Below, piece by piece: positions 35,333 to 44,073 of a DNA stretch of 64,000 nt. The position numbers were made by a program, and so were the translations under genes. Source of the DNA: Streptomyces sp. GS7 (GTDB taxonomy: Bacteria; Actinomycetota; Actinomycetes; Streptomycetales; Streptomycetaceae); assembly GCF_009834125.1 (NCBI RefSeq), contig NZ_CP047146.1, positions 2,721,501 through 2,785,500 of the forward strand, written 5' to 3'. The notes beneath the pieces were generated by a model that was given only the letters and a program-made list of their open reading frames with translations, was not told the DNA's origin and searched no databases. Every line of letters starts with the position of its first letter. Positions within the stretch are counted from its first letter, which is position 1.

Positions 35333-36592
35333 ATGGCCGCCGGATACGCGGATTTGCTCAGAACCCGGCATGCGGCCCGGCTGCTGGCGGGGACCCTGCT
35401 CGGCCGGCTGCCGAACGCCACCGCGCCCCTGGCGGTGGTCCTCTTCGTCCGCGCCCAGGGCGGCAGCTACGGACTGGCCGGAGCGCTCTCCGCGGTCTAC
35501 GGCCTCTGCAACGCCATCGGCCAGCCGCTCCTCGGGCGGGCGGTGGACGTCTGCGGGCAGCCGCGGGTGATGCTGCCCGCCTCGGTGCTCTCCGCGCTCG
35601 GGATGGCGCTGCTCGCGGCCGTCGGGGTGGATCCGCTGTGGCTCGCCTACGCCGCCGTGGTGATCGGCGGGTTCTTCACCCCGCCCCTGGAGGGCGGGCT
35701 GCGGGCGCTGTGGCCGGGGGTGCTCCAGCGCGCGGACCGGGTGCACGCCGCGTACGCGCTGGACGCGGTGGCGCAGGAAGTCATGTTCGCCGTGGGGCCG
35801 TTGCTGGTCACGCTGTGCGTGGCGGCCTGGTCGGCCGGCGCGGCGCTGCTGGTCATCAACGCGCTCGGGGTGCTCGGCGCGCTGTCCGTCGTGGTCTCCA
35901 GGCCCTCCCGGGAGTGGCGCAGCGGGCCGCGCGAGGCGCACTGGCTGGGGGCGCTGCGCTCGTCCGGGATGCTGGTGCTGATCGGCGCGTTCTTCTTCGT
36001 CGGGCTGGCGCTGGGGTCGATCGGGGTGGCGGCGGTGGCGTACGCCGACGAGCACGGCGGCGGGATGATCTCCAGCTATCTGCTCTCCGCGCTCGGCGCC
36101 GGCGCGCTGGCCGGCGGCGTCGTCTACGGCGCCCGGGAGTGGCCGGGGCGTCCGGAAGGGCGGCTGCGGCTGCTCATCGCGCTGCTGGCGCTGGGGTATC
36201 TGCCGCTGGCGCTGGTGCCGGGCGTGTCCGGGATGACGGCGCTGACGGGGGTGGCGGGGGTGTTTCTGGCACCCGCGCTGGCCTGCGCGTTCGTGGTGGT
36301 GGACCGGCATGCGCCCAAGGGGACGGTGACGGAGGCGTTTTCCTGGCTGGTGACCACGTTCGGGGTCGGTTCGGCCGTGGGCGCCTCGGTGGTGGGCCCG
36401 GTGGTGGAGGCCGGCGGTTCGGCGGGCGGGTTCGCGGTCGCCGGGGCCGGCGGGATCGCCGCGCTGCTCGTCCTTTTGTCGACAAAGCGATTTCTGGGCG
36501 ATCCGGTGCAGCGTACGGCGGGTGACCGCCCGGCGGAAAATGATCGAAACGGGGCTGTCGAACCCGGTTTCAGAGCAGGCCATCAGGCGTAA
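35333..36592 (+). CDS. MFS transporter
   Basis: 419 aa with about twelve hydrophobic segments. The cytoplasmic loop between helices 2 and 3 reads GQPLLGRAVDVCGQPRVM, the standard MFS signature, and a second loop with PEGRLR separates the halves. It resembles drug- or metabolite-exporting major-facilitator proteins rather than a known sugar porter. ATG at 35333 follows GGAGAGGGG. Control by the divergent LacI protein is likely. The stop codon TAA forms the start of the pafA -10 box, so the genes are packed tightly although functionally unrelated. Confidence 0.9.
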   Translation: MAAGYADLLRTRHAARLLAGTLLGRLPNATAPLAVVLFVRAQGGSYGLAGALSAVYGLCNAIGQPLLGRAVDVCGQPRVMLPASVLSALGMALLAAVGVDPLWLAYAAVVIGGFFTPPLEGGLRALWPGVLQRADRVHAAYALDAVAQEVMFAVGPLLVTLCVAAWSAGAALLVINALGVLGALSVVVSRPSREWRSGPREAHWLGALRSSGMLVLIGAFFFVGLALGSIGVAAVAYADEHGGGMISSYLLSALGAGALAGGVVYGAREWPGRPEGRLRLLIALLALGYLPLALVPGVSGMTALTGVAGVFLAPALACAFVVVDRHAPKGTVTEAFSWLVTTFGVGSAVGASVVGPVVEAGGSAGGFAVAGAGGIAALLVLLSTKRFLGDPVQRTAGDRPAENDRNGAVEPGFRAGHQA

Positions 36593-36595
36593 TGT
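36590..36595 (+). promoter_or_regulatory. -10 box of a leaderless pafA transcript
   Basis: TAATGT overlaps the MFS stop codon and is followed by 6 nt and the pafA ATG. No ribosome site is present. Confidence 0.5.
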
Positions 36596-36601
36596 TCAGT
36601 C

Positions 36602-37963
36602 ATGGACCGCCGCATCTTCGGGCTGGAGAACGAGTACGGCGTCACGTGCACGTTCAGGGGACAGCGCCGACTGTCTCCTGACGAGGTGGCGCGGTACCTC
36701 TTCCGCCGTGTTGTGTCATGGGGCCGCAGCAGCAACGTCTTCCTGCGGAACGGCGCCCGCCTGTACTTGGACGTGGGTTCGCATCCGGAATACGCAACTC
36801 CCGAGTGCGACAACGTGACCGAGCTGGTCACCCACGACAAGGCCGGTGAGCGCATTCTCGAAGGTCTGCTCGTCGACGCCGAACGCCGCCTGCACGAGGA
36901 GGGAATCGCGGGCGACGTCTACCTCTTCAAGAACAACACCGATTCGGCGGGAAACTCCTACGGCTGCCACGAGAACTATCTCGTCGCCCGGCACGGTGAG
37001 TTCTCCCGGCTCGCGGACATCCTCATTCCGTTCCTGGTCACCCGGCAGCTGCTGTGCGGCGCGGGCAAGGTACTGCAGACGCCGCGCGGCGCCGTGTACT
37101 GCGTCAGTCAGCGCGCGGAACACATCTGGGAGGGCGTCTCCTCGGCGACCACCCGCTCCCGGCCGATCATCAACACCCGCGACGAGCCGCACGCGGACGC
37201 CGAGCGCTACCGCCGGCTGCACGTCATCGTCGGCGACTCGAACATGTCCGAGACGACGATGATGCTGAAGGTCGGCGCCACCGACCTCGTCCTGCGGATG
37301 ATCGAGGCGGGCACCGTCATGCGCGATCTGACGCTGGAGAACCCGATCCGGGCGATCCGCGAGGTCAGTCACGACATCACCGGACAGCGCAAGGTGCGGC
37401 TGGCGAGCGGGCGCGAGGCGTCGGCGCTCGAAGTCCAGCAGGAGTACTACGAAAAGGCCGTCGACTTCTGCGATCGGCGGGGCATCCGGACGGGCACCGT
37501 CGAGCGGGTCCTGGAGTTGTGGGGCCGTACGCTGGAGGCGATCCGGGACGAGGACCTGGACCGTATCTCCACCGAGATCGACTGGGTGATGAAGCATCAG
37601 CTCATCGAGCGCTACCGCACGAAGAACAACATCACCATGTCCCATCCGCGCGTGGCGCAGATAGACCTCGCGTATCACGACATCCACCGCCGCCGGGGGC
37701 TTTACTACCTCCTGGAGCGGAAGGGGCAGGCGGAGCGGATCTGCAACGACTTGAAGATCTTCGAGGGCAAGTCGGTGCCGCCGCAGACCACACGTGCGCG
37801 GCTGCGCGGTGACTTCATTCGCCGGGCGCAGGAGCAGCGCCGTGATTTCACCGTCGACTGGGTGCATCTGAAGCTCAATGACCAGGCACAGCGCACGGTC
37901 CTGTGCAAGGACCCGTTCCGTTCCGTCGACGACCGGGTGGAGAAGCTGATCGCGGGCATGTGA
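36602..37963 (+). CDS. pafA: Pup-protein ligase
   Basis: 453 aa, paralogue of Dop. It opens with [18 protein letters not shown] (catalytic Glu in the ENEYG motif), has [30 protein letters not shown] without the Dop loop, then [21 protein letters not shown] and [30 protein letters not shown]. It uses ATP to phosphorylate the C-terminal Glu of Pup and joins it to substrate lysines. It is separated from prcA by the LacI/MFS pair, so it is transcribed apart from the core protease. Confidence 0.97.
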   Translation: MDRRIFGLENEYGVTCTFRGQRRLSPDEVARYLFRRVVSWGRSSNVFLRNGARLYLDVGSHPEYATPECDNVTELVTHDKAGERILEGLLVDAERRLHEEGIAGDVYLFKNNTDSAGNSYGCHENYLVARHGEFSRLADILIPFLVTRQLLCGAGKVLQTPRGAVYCVSQRAEHIWEGVSSATTRSRPIINTRDEPHADAERYRRLHVIVGDSNMSETTMMLKVGATDLVLRMIEAGTVMRDLTLENPIRAIREVSHDITGQRKVRLASGREASALEVQQEYYEKAVDFCDRRGIRTGTVERVLELWGRTLEAIRDEDLDRISTEIDWVMKHQLIERYRTKNNITMSHPRVAQIDLAYHDIHRRRGLYYLLERKGQAERICNDLKIFEGKSVPPQTTRARLRGDFIRRAQEQRRDFTVDWVHLKLNDQAQRTVLCKDPFRSVDDRVEKLIAGM

Positions 37964-37984
37964 GCGGCGGGAATGCGAGGCGGT

Positions 37985-38011
37985 GCGCCGGGAGCGGAAT
38001 GCTCCCGGCGC
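37985..38011 (+). terminator. Terminator after pafA
   Basis: A perfect 11-bp stem GCGCCGGGAGC / GCTCCCGGCGC with the loop GGAAT, 22 bp past the stop. Confidence 0.8.
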
Positions 38012-38101
38012 ATTGCGTGTGTTGTGCCGGGAAACCGCCACAGGTGCAGGTCGTAGAGTGGCGGGCATTGCCCATCTACCCCACGAGCCCGAGTTGGACA
38101 G

Positions 38102-39118
38102 ATGCTGAATTCTCCCGGGGGACGCTTCCCCCGCCCGTTCACCAAGCACACCCGCCGCGCCGCTGCCGCCGCGCTGGCCGTGCCCGTTCTGCTCTTCACC
38201 GCCGCCTGCGGGTCCGACGACGGCAAGACCTCCGGCGAAGCCGTGGTCAAGGTGACGGGCACCGCGGGCAAGAAGCCCACCATCACCGTGCCCAAGGGCG
38301 CCAAGCCCGCCGACAAGGCCGTCACCAAGACCCTCGTCGAGGGCAAGGGCGCGGTCGTCAACAAGGGGGACACGGTCCGGCTGGACTTCGTCGCGCAGAC
38401 GATGAAGGGCCAGGACCTCGGCAGCAGCTGGACGCCGCAGCCGGGCGCCAAGCCCGGTGCGCCGCGGACCCAGGTCGTCAGCGAGGTCACCGACCAGATG
38501 ACGCAGCAGATGCTGCCGCCCAAGGTCATGACCGCGGTGGCCGGGCAGAAGGTCGGCAGCCGGTTCGAGGTCGAGGGCACCGCGAAGGCGCTGATCGGCG
38601 AGGGCCTGAACCCGCAGTCCGGCATCAAGCCGGAGGACGGCCTGGTGTGGGTCGTCGATGTGGTCGGCGCGAAGAAGGTGGACAAGAAGGCGAAGGCCGA
38701 GGGCACCCAGGCGGCGCCGGAGGACGGGATGCCGGAGGTCAAGGCCGAGGACGCCAAGGCCGCGACGATCACCATCCCCAAGGGGGAGAAGGCGCCCACC
38801 GACCTCAAGCAGCAGGTGCTGATCCAGGGCAAGGGCGCCGAGGTGAAGGCCGGTGACGGGCTGATCGCCCAGTACACCGGCGTGAAGTGGGAGGACGGCA
38901 AGAAGTTCGACTCGTCCTGGGACCACGGGGGCGCGACCGCGTTCCAGATCGGCACCGGGCAGGTCGTCCAGGGCTGGGACCAGGCGCTCGTCGGCAAGCA
39001 CGTCGGGGACCGGGTGGAGATCGTGATCCCGCCGAAGCTGGGCTACGGCGCGAGCCCGGAGCACGAGCTGGCGAAGAACACCCTGGTCTTCGTGGTCGAC
39101 ATCGTCGGCACGGTCTGA
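38102..39118 (+). CDS. FKBP-type peptidyl-prolyl isomerase, lipoprotein
   Basis: 338 aa. A signal peptide ends at the lipobox FTAAC, so the protein is tethered outside the membrane. Two FKBP-related halves follow. The first (about 75-200) has a divergent active-site region (QDLGSSWTPQPG). The second (about 235-338) is canonical: YTGVKWEDGKKFDSSWD, FQIGTGQVVQGWDQALVGKHVGDRVEIVIPPKLGYG, LVFVVDIVGTV. It speeds prolyl cis-trans isomerisation of exported proteins. The first half has probably lost catalysis and may hold substrate. A TAGAGT -10-like box lies at 38054. Next to a cytoplasmic FKBP gene. Confidence 0.93.
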   Translation: MLNSPGGRFPRPFTKHTRRAAAAALAVPVLLFTAACGSDDGKTSGEAVVKVTGTAGKKPTITVPKGAKPADKAVTKTLVEGKGAVVNKGDTVRLDFVAQTMKGQDLGSSWTPQPGAKPGAPRTQVVSEVTDQMTQQMLPPKVMTAVAGQKVGSRFEVEGTAKALIGEGLNPQSGIKPEDGLVWVVDVVGAKKVDKKAKAEGTQAAPEDGMPEVKAEDAKAATITIPKGEKAPTDLKQQVLIQGKGAEVKAGDGLIAQYTGVKWEDGKKFDSSWDHGGATAFQIGTGQVVQGWDQALVGKHVGDRVEIVIPPKLGYGASPEHELAKNTLVFVVDIVGTV

Positions 39119-39186
39119 CGGCGGCTGCCGCAAGATCTGCAAGACTGGGCCGGTAATCGAAAAGATTCGCAAGTAGGAGCTCATAC

Positions 39187-39558
39187 GTGAACATCGACAA
39201 GCCCGAGATCGACTTCCCCGAGGGCCCGGCCCCGTCCGACCTGGAGATCGTGGACCTGTGGGAGGGTGACGGGCCGGTCGCCAAGGCCGGGGACATGGTC
39301 TCCGTCCACTACGTCGGCGTCTCCTTCAGCACGGGCGAGGAGTTCGACGCGAGCTGGAACCGCGGCAAGCCGCTGCAGTTCCAGCTGGGTGTCGGCCAGG
39401 TCATCGCGGGCTGGGACAAGGGTGTCCAGGGCATGAAGGTGGGCGGCCGGCGCCGCCTGACCATCCCGGCGCACCTCGCCTACGGTGAGCGCGGTGCCGG
39501 CGGCAAGATCGCCCCGGGCGAGACCCTGATCTTCGTCTGCGATCTGGTCTCCGTCTGA
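39187..39558 (+). CDS. Cytoplasmic FKBP-type peptidyl-prolyl isomerase
   Basis: 123 aa single-domain FKBP without a signal peptide. All core residues are present: VHYVGVSFSTGEEFDASW, FQLGVGQVIAGWDKGVQGMKVGGRRRLTIPAHLAYGERG, LIFVCDLVSV. GTG at 39187 follows TAGGAG. It follows the lipoprotein FKBP by 68 bp and precedes pafB across a strong terminator. Confidence 0.95.
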   Translation: MNIDKPEIDFPEGPAPSDLEIVDLWEGDGPVAKAGDMVSVHYVGVSFSTGEEFDASWNRGKPLQFQLGVGQVIAGWDKGVQGMKVGGRRRLTIPAHLAYGERGAGGKIAPGETLIFVCDLVSV

Positions 39559-39574
39559 GACCCCGTCCGACGCT

Positions 39575-39608
39575 CCGAGGGCCCATGCTGGATGGCATGG
39601 GCCCTCGG
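39575..39608 (+). terminator. Terminator after the FKBP genes
   Basis: A perfect 14-bp stem CCGAGGGCCCATGC / GCATGGGCCCTCGG with a 6-nt loop, followed by CTTTGCC. Confidence 0.85.
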
Positions 39609-39671
39609 CTTTGCCGCACGCACCCAGAACGGTACGGTCAGCGGTCGGGAGCTCAACGAGAAAGGGCGTCG

Positions 39672-40712
39672 ATGGCGATTGCCAAGGCCGAGCGGCTGAT
39701 GAGTCTGGCGCTGTGCCTGCTGGGGACGCGACGCCCGCTGTCCAAGCGCGAGCTGCGGATGTCGATCGAGGCTTACATCGAGGTCGGTAGACCGGGGAAT
39801 GCTGCGGTCGGCAGACCGGGCGGTGCTGCGGCGGGTAAGCCGGGAGGCGCCGCGGCCGGCGGGGACGAGTCCTTCAACCGGATGTTCGAGCGGGACAAGG
39901 ACGATCTGCGCGAACTCGGCCTGGTCATCGAGACCGTCGACGGGATCGACGGTGAGGTCGGCTATCTCGCCCGCCGTGACAGCAACCGGCTGCCCCCGAT
40001 CACCCTGGACGCCGAGGAGGCCGCCGCCCTCGGGCTCGCCGCCAAGGTCTGGCAGCAGGCCCGGCTCGCCGGCGCGGCCAGTGGCGCCCTGCAGAAGCTG
40101 CGGGCGGCCGGGATGCCGCTCGCCGGGGACGGCGGGGACGTGGACGCCGGGCAGCCGCACAGCGCCCTGGAACCGCGGATCCCGGCCCATGAAGCCGCCT
40201 TCGAGCCGCTGATGCTGGCCTGCCGCGACCGCCGCCCGGTCGTCTTCGACTACCGCAAGTCCAATGCCGCGCGCCCCGAGCAGCGGCACATCGAGCCGTG
40301 GATCCTGGAGTGCTGGCGCGGCCACTGGTACGTCGCCGGCTGGGACCGGGAGCGGAAGGCCGAGCGGGTCTTTCGGCTGTCCCGGATCACCGGCAAGGTC
40401 CGTTCCCGACAAGGGGCGTTCACCGCTCCGGTGCCCGACCACGTCACCGTCCGCGAGACCGTCGAGAGCTGGGCGGGGGAGACCGCCACCGGCACCGCCC
40501 GGATCAAACTCCGCGCGGAGCACGGCTATCCGCTGCGCGCCCGGGCGCTGACCGTCCGCGCGCTGGGCGACGGCTGGGACGAGTTGGAGATCCCGTACGG
40601 GCACGGACTCGACGCCTGGCTCGTGGAGTTCGGGCCCGACGTGGTCGTACTGGAACCCGCGGAGCTGCGCGCCGACGTCGTCGACCGGCTGCGTGCCGTG
40701 GCCAAGGGCTGA
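39672..40712 (+). CDS. pafB: PafB, WYL-domain DNA-damage regulator
   Basis: 346 aa. N-terminal winged helix (KAERLMSLALCLLGTRRPLSKRELRMSI ... FNRMFERDKDDLRELG), then the WYL domain (RRPVVFDYRKS, IEPWILECWRGHWYVAGWDRERKAERVFRLSRITG) and the WCX extension. With PafC it forms the PafBC activator of the LexA-independent DNA-damage response in mycobacteria (established); it is encoded beside the Pup ligase but is not part of pupylation. Residues 38-61 are three 8-residue repeats inserted in the helix-turn-helix domain. ATG at 39672. Confidence 0.95.
   Translation: MAIAKAERLMSLALCLLGTRRPLSKRELRMSIEAYIEVGRPGNAAVGRPGGAAAGKPGGAAAGGDESFNRMFERDKDDLRELGLVIETVDGIDGEVGYLARRDSNRLPPITLDAEEAAALGLAAKVWQQARLAGAASGALQKLRAAGMPLAGDGGDVDAGQPHSALEPRIPAHEAAFEPLMLACRDRRPVVFDYRKSNAARPEQRHIEPWILECWRGHWYVAGWDRERKAERVFRLSRITGKVRSRQGAFTAPVPDHVTVRETVESWAGETATGTARIKLRAEHGYPLRARALTVRALGDGWDELEIPYGHGLDAWLVEFGPDVVVLEPAELRADVVDRLRAVAKG
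39783..39854 (+). repeat. 24-bp tandem repeat inside pafB
   Basis: Three in-frame units encode VGRPGNAA, VGRPGGAA and AGKPGGAA, followed by a short AGG remnant. Confidence 0.85.
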
Positions 40713-40733
40713 GAGGGACGGGGAGCGGACTCC

Positions 40734-41684
40734 ATGGCTACGAACGCGATCGACCAGACCCGCCGGATGCTGTCGCTGGTGACGTATCTGCGCGAGCGCC
40801 CCGGCGCCCGGGTCGGCGACGTCGCCCGCGCCTTCGGCATCACCGAGGACGAGCTGATCGGCGACCTCGACGTGCTGCCGATGTGCGGGACGAGCTTCCG
40901 CGGCGGCGACCTCCTCGACATCGACACCGACGGCGACCGCATCTGGTGGCACAACCCCGACGACGTCGCCGAGCCGCTGCGGCTGGCCGCCGACGAGGCG
41001 ACCGCGCTGCTGGTCGCGGCGCGTGCGGTGGCGACCCTGCCGGGGCTGCGCGAGGGCGACCGGCAGGCGCTGCTGCGGGCCACCGCCAAGCTGGAGGCGG
41101 CGGCGGGCGAGGCTGCCGGGGCCAGTTCCCGGCTGTCGGTCACCTTCGAGTCCGAGGGCGGGGTGTTCGCCGATGTGGACCGCGCCATCGCCGAGCGGCG
41201 CCGGCTGTGGCTGCGCTACTACTCCCCGGCGCGCGACGAGCTGACCGAGCGCGAGGTGGATCCGATCCGGCTGTTCGCCGTCGGCCACACCTACATGGAG
41301 GCGTGGTGCCGGCTCTCCGAGGCCCGGCGGACGTTCCGGCTCGACCGGGTGGCCGAGATCAAGCTGCTGGACGCGCCGGCCGACCCGCCGCCCGTCGAGC
41401 TGCGCGATCTGTCCGAGGGGCTGGTGCAGCCCGCGGCCGAGGACCCCGAGGTCGTGATCGAGGTCGGGCCCGGCGGGCGCTGGGTCGCCGAGTACTACCC
41501 GCACGACCGGGCCGACGAACTCCCGGACGGCGGGCTGCGGATCACGCTGCGCACCCCCGACCCGGCGTCGCTGCGGCGGCTGGCCCTGCGGCTGGGCCGG
41601 GACGGCCGGATCGTCTCGCCCGCGGCGCTCGCGGACAGCGCGCGGCAGGCGGCCGGGCAGGCGCTTGCGGCGTACGGCGGGTGA
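40734..41684 (+). CDS. pafC: PafC, WYL-domain DNA-damage regulator
   Basis: 316 aa partner of PafB with the same fold order. The N-terminal helix-turn-helix is TRRMLSLVTYLRERPGARVGDVARAFGITEDELIGDLDVL; the WYL domain is RRLWLRYYSPARDELTEREVDPIRLFAVGHTYMEAWCRLSEARRTFRLDRV, and the C-terminal WCX part follows. It starts 21 bp after pafB, ATG at 40734 with GGGGAG upstream, so the two are made together. Targets in this window are suggested by two PafBC-type promoter motifs. Confidence 0.95.
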   Translation: MATNAIDQTRRMLSLVTYLRERPGARVGDVARAFGITEDELIGDLDVLPMCGTSFRGGDLLDIDTDGDRIWWHNPDDVAEPLRLAADEATALLVAARAVATLPGLREGDRQALLRATAKLEAAAGEAAGASSRLSVTFESEGGVFADVDRAIAERRRLWLRYYSPARDELTEREVDPIRLFAVGHTYMEAWCRLSEARRTFRLDRVAEIKLLDAPADPPPVELRDLSEGLVQPAAEDPEVVIEVGPGGRWVAEYYPHDRADELPDGGLRITLRTPDPASLRRLALRLGRDGRIVSPAALADSARQAAGQALAAYGG

Positions 41685-41740
41685 GTCCGGTCCGCCGCGG
41701 ACCGCGCGGGCGCACCGATGACCGTTCGAGGCAGCGAAGG

Positions 41741-42001
41741 ATGACGACCACGATGGCGACGACCACTCTGGCGAGCATGGCCGCTCCGGTGTTCTTCAAG
41801 GCGGCCTGCCCGGACTGCCGGGGCCGCTTCGAGCTGGCCTCGGACGCCTTCCGGCTGGCCATCGGCGCCAGCAGCCGCACCACCTTCTACTCCTTCACCT
41901 GCCCCGAGTGCGACCGGGCGGTGCGCCGGCCTGCCGGGGAGCGCATCGTGGAGCTGCTCACCGGCGGCGGGGTGCGGACGCTGCGGCTGCACACCGGCTG
42001 A
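41741..42001 (+). CDS. Small zinc-ribbon protein of unknown function
   Basis: 86 aa. A Thr/Ala-rich start precedes CPDC ... CPEC, a single treble-clef or ribbon zinc site spanning about residues 24-51, with FELASDAFRLAIGASSRTTFYSFT between the two knuckles. The rest is short and basic with LTGGGVRTLRLHTG at the end. In-frame ATGs at 41741 and 41753 are both possible. It lies 56 bp after pafC in the same direction. I do not recognise a characterised family; the position between pafC and tatA may be conserved. Confidence 0.75.
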   Translation: MTTTMATTTLASMAAPVFFKAACPDCRGRFELASDAFRLAIGASSRTTFYSFTCPECDRAVRRPAGERIVELLTGGGVRTLRLHTG

Positions 42002-42114
42002 GCCGGCCGCGCCCGAGCGCGGCTGGCCGGCCTCCGGCGCGGCGGCGTGCACCCGGCGCGGGCGGGCCGGCGCGGGCCGTTCCGGTGGCGGCCGGCCCGC
42101 CCCGACCCGACCGA

Positions 42115-42120
42115 TAGGCT
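42115..42120 (+). promoter_or_regulatory. -10 box of the small membrane protein gene
   Basis: TAGGCT ends 6 nt before the ATG at 42127, the same leaderless spacing as at trmI. Confidence 0.55.
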
Positions 42121-42126
42121 CGCCCC

Positions 42127-42330
42127 ATGCTCTGGCCCATGATCGCAATCGCCCTCGGCTTCCTGGGGATCGCCGTCCTCGGCGTCCTCGCCGTCCGTGT
42201 CTTCGTCGAAGTGCGGCGGCTGGCCCGGCAGGTCGGTACGGCCACGGAGCGGATCCAGCGGGCCGCACAGGACCTGGAGCGGGCCGCGGTCCCGCTCGCC
42301 TCCCGGATGCACGACGCCACCCGTGACTGA
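42127..42330 (+). CDS. Small membrane protein of unknown function
   Basis: 67 aa. One N-terminal membrane helix (MIAIALGFLGIAVLGVLAVRVF) is followed by an amphipathic helix RRLARQVGTATERIQRAAQDLERA that could form a coiled coil. The layout resembles DUF948-like membrane proteins. It lies between the zinc-ribbon gene and tatA. The leaderless promoter at 42115 supports the start. Confidence 0.72.
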   Translation: MLWPMIAIALGFLGIAVLGVLAVRVFVEVRRLARQVGTATERIQRAAQDLERAAVPLASRMHDATRD

Positions 42331-42425
42331 CGGCCGCGCTCTGCTCCGCCGGGGTGGCGAAAGGTAGGCTGCACCAGCGGGTCAGGCCGTGCGGTGGTGC
42401 GGGCAATCCGGAATACGCACGGGGA

Positions 42426-42456
42426 TTGCCGGACGTTCACCACCGAACGTTACGAT
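42426..42456 (+). promoter_or_regulatory. tatA promoter candidate with an internal inverted repeat
   Basis: TTGCCG (42426-42431) and TACGAT (42451-42456) are 19 bp apart. The spacer is filled by ACGTTC-ACCACC-GAACGT (42433-42450), a perfect 6-bp inverted repeat where a regulator could sit. Confidence 0.45.
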
Positions 42457-42536
42457 CGTGGCACCACCCGGACACCAGTCCGACCCCATCGGCAGGCACC
42501 ACAGGAGACGCCGCCCCGGCGAGAAGGTAGTCGCAC

Positions 42537-42845
42537 ATGCTAGCCAACCTGAGGCCCACCGAGATTCTGCTGATCCTCGCCGTGGTCTTTCTGCTGTTCG
42601 GCGCGAAGAAGCTTCCCGACATGGCGCGTTCGCTCGGCAAGTCGGCCCGCATCCTCAAGAGCGAGGCCAAGGCGATGAAGCAGGAGAGCGAGGCCGAGCG
42701 GGCGGCCGGCAGCGGCACCGCGTCCCAGACGTCGCAGGCTCCTGCCGACGCGGCACCCCAGGCACCTCGTACGATTCAGGCTGCGCCCGGTGATGTGGCC
42801 AGCTCGCGCCCTGTGGCCGAGCCGAACCGCACCACCCAGAGCTGA
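42537..42845 (+). CDS. tatA: Sec-independent translocase subunit TatA
   Basis: 102 aa. Short N-terminal membrane helix (TEILLILAVVFLLFGAKKLPDMARSLGKS) with the FG hinge, an amphipathic helix and a Gln/Ala/Pro-rich cytoplasmic tail. TatA oligomers form the passage for folded proteins with twin-arginine signals. tatC lies 62 bp downstream; tatB is not here, which is normal because tatB is separate in actinomycetes. Confidence 0.95.
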   Translation: MLANLRPTEILLILAVVFLLFGAKKLPDMARSLGKSARILKSEAKAMKQESEAERAAGSGTASQTSQAPADAAPQAPRTIQAAPGDVASSRPVAEPNRTTQS

Positions 42846-42907
42846 CCGAGCCGGATCCAGCCGCCCGACCACGTCGGAGCGGCTGACGCACGAGACGAGG
42901 AAGTGGG

Positions 42908-43858
42908 TTGCCCAAGTCTGCCCGCAAGCAGGAGAAGGACCCCGAGGGGCGGATGCCCCTCGCGGCGCATCTGCGTGAGCTGCGCAACCGGCTGCTGAAA
43001 TCGGTGCTGGCGATCCTCGTGGTCACCATCATCGCCGCGCTCAAGTACAGGGCGATCGCCGATTTCATCACGGGCCCGACCATCGCGGCCGTCGGCTGCC
43101 CCAAGACCGGCGCGGCGGCCGGCGGCCACCCCTGCGCCAACATCGTCGCGCAGGGTTTCATCGCCCCGTTCACGATCATGCTCAAGCTGTCGCTGACCGT
43201 GGGACTGGTCGCCGCCAGCCCGCTGTGGCTCTACCAGCTCTGGGCCTTCCTCGCCCCCGGTCTGCACAAGCACGAGAAGAAGTACGCACTGAGCTTCGTC
43301 GCCGCCGGTGTACCGCTCTTCTTCGGCGGTGCCTACCTCGCCTACGCGGTGCTGCCCACCACTGCCGCCGCACTGGTCGGGCTGACCCCCGAGAACTGGT
43401 CCAACCTCTTCCCGGCCGACGACTTCTTCGACATCGTCACGCGCATGGTGCTGGTCTTCGGCTTCTCCTTCGAGCTGCCGCTGCTGCTGGTGCTGCTGAA
43501 CAAGGGCGGGGTGCTCACCGGCCAGCGGATCCTGAGCTGGTGGCGGTTCATGGTGCTGGGCATCACGATCTTCGCGGCCGTCGCCACCCCGACCGGTGAC
43601 CCGCTGACCATGTCGCTGCTGGCCGCCCCGATCATCCTGCTCTACTTCGGCGCCGTCGGCATCTGCCTCCTCAACGACCGCCGCCGCAAGCTCGCCGACC
43701 CGAACGCGGGCCTGTCCGACGACGAGGCGTCGGAGCTGGACCTGACGCCGTCGGACGTCGAGGCCATCGAGCCGGTCTCGTCCAGCCGGATGCTGCCGGA
43801 GCAGCCGAGCGGCGAGAACGACGGCAACCGGCGCGGCGGCTACGACGACGCGACGTGA
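42908..43858 (+). CDS. tatC: Sec-independent translocase subunit TatC
   Basis: 316 aa with six membrane helices. The N-terminal MPLAAHLRELRNRLLKSV is the twin-arginine receptor region, and the third transmembrane section LWLYQLWAFLAPGLHKHEKKY is the family signature. It starts with TTG at 42908 behind GAGGAAG. An acidic C-terminal tail of about 60 residues (SDDEASELDLTPSDVEAIE) extends past the last helix. It binds Tat signal peptides and recruits TatA. Confidence 0.96.
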   Translation: MPKSARKQEKDPEGRMPLAAHLRELRNRLLKSVLAILVVTIIAALKYRAIADFITGPTIAAVGCPKTGAAAGGHPCANIVAQGFIAPFTIMLKLSLTVGLVAASPLWLYQLWAFLAPGLHKHEKKYALSFVAAGVPLFFGGAYLAYAVLPTTAAALVGLTPENWSNLFPADDFFDIVTRMVLVFGFSFELPLLLVLLNKGGVLTGQRILSWWRFMVLGITIFAAVATPTGDPLTMSLLAAPIILLYFGAVGICLLNDRRRKLADPNAGLSDDEASELDLTPSDVEAIEPVSSSRMLPEQPSGENDGNRRGGYDDAT

Positions 43859-43937
43859 GACGGCGGTGACCGGGCGGCGCGCGGGAGATGACGCGTAGTC
43901 GCGGCGTCACGTGAAGTGACGCGCCGTGGACCGGCCT

Positions 43938-43971
43938 TGCGGCCCCCGGGCTCTTCGAGCCGGGGGCCGCA
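43938..43971 (+). terminator. Terminator after tatC
   Basis: TGCGGCCCCCGG-GCTC / GAGCC-GGGGGCCGCA: 15 pairs with one bulged G and the loop TTC. A second small hairpin GCGTCAC-gtgaa-GTGACGC lies just before it near 43903. Confidence 0.8.
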
Positions 43972-44040
43972 GCCGTTGTGCGGGGGAGCGGGGCGGGTGC
44001 CGGGTGGGCCGGGTAAAGGCCCGCCATAAAGATCGGGTCG

Positions 44041-44063
44041 TTGTCAGAGGTGGCCGGTAGGCT
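44041..44063 (+). promoter_or_regulatory. PafBC/RecA-NDp-like promoter of the helicase gene
   Basis: TTGTCAGAG, 8 nt, TAGGCT. The first box matches TTGTCRGTG at eight of nine positions with exact spacing to the -10 box. It lies 10 nt upstream of the helicase ATG. Confidence 0.65.
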
Positions 44064-44073
44064 CGTAAGCACG

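Noticed and set aside
43903..43922. Small GCGTCAC/GTGACGC hairpin after tatC as an operator
   Set aside because: It lies directly before a strong terminator, far from any promoter, so it is more likely part of the 3' end.
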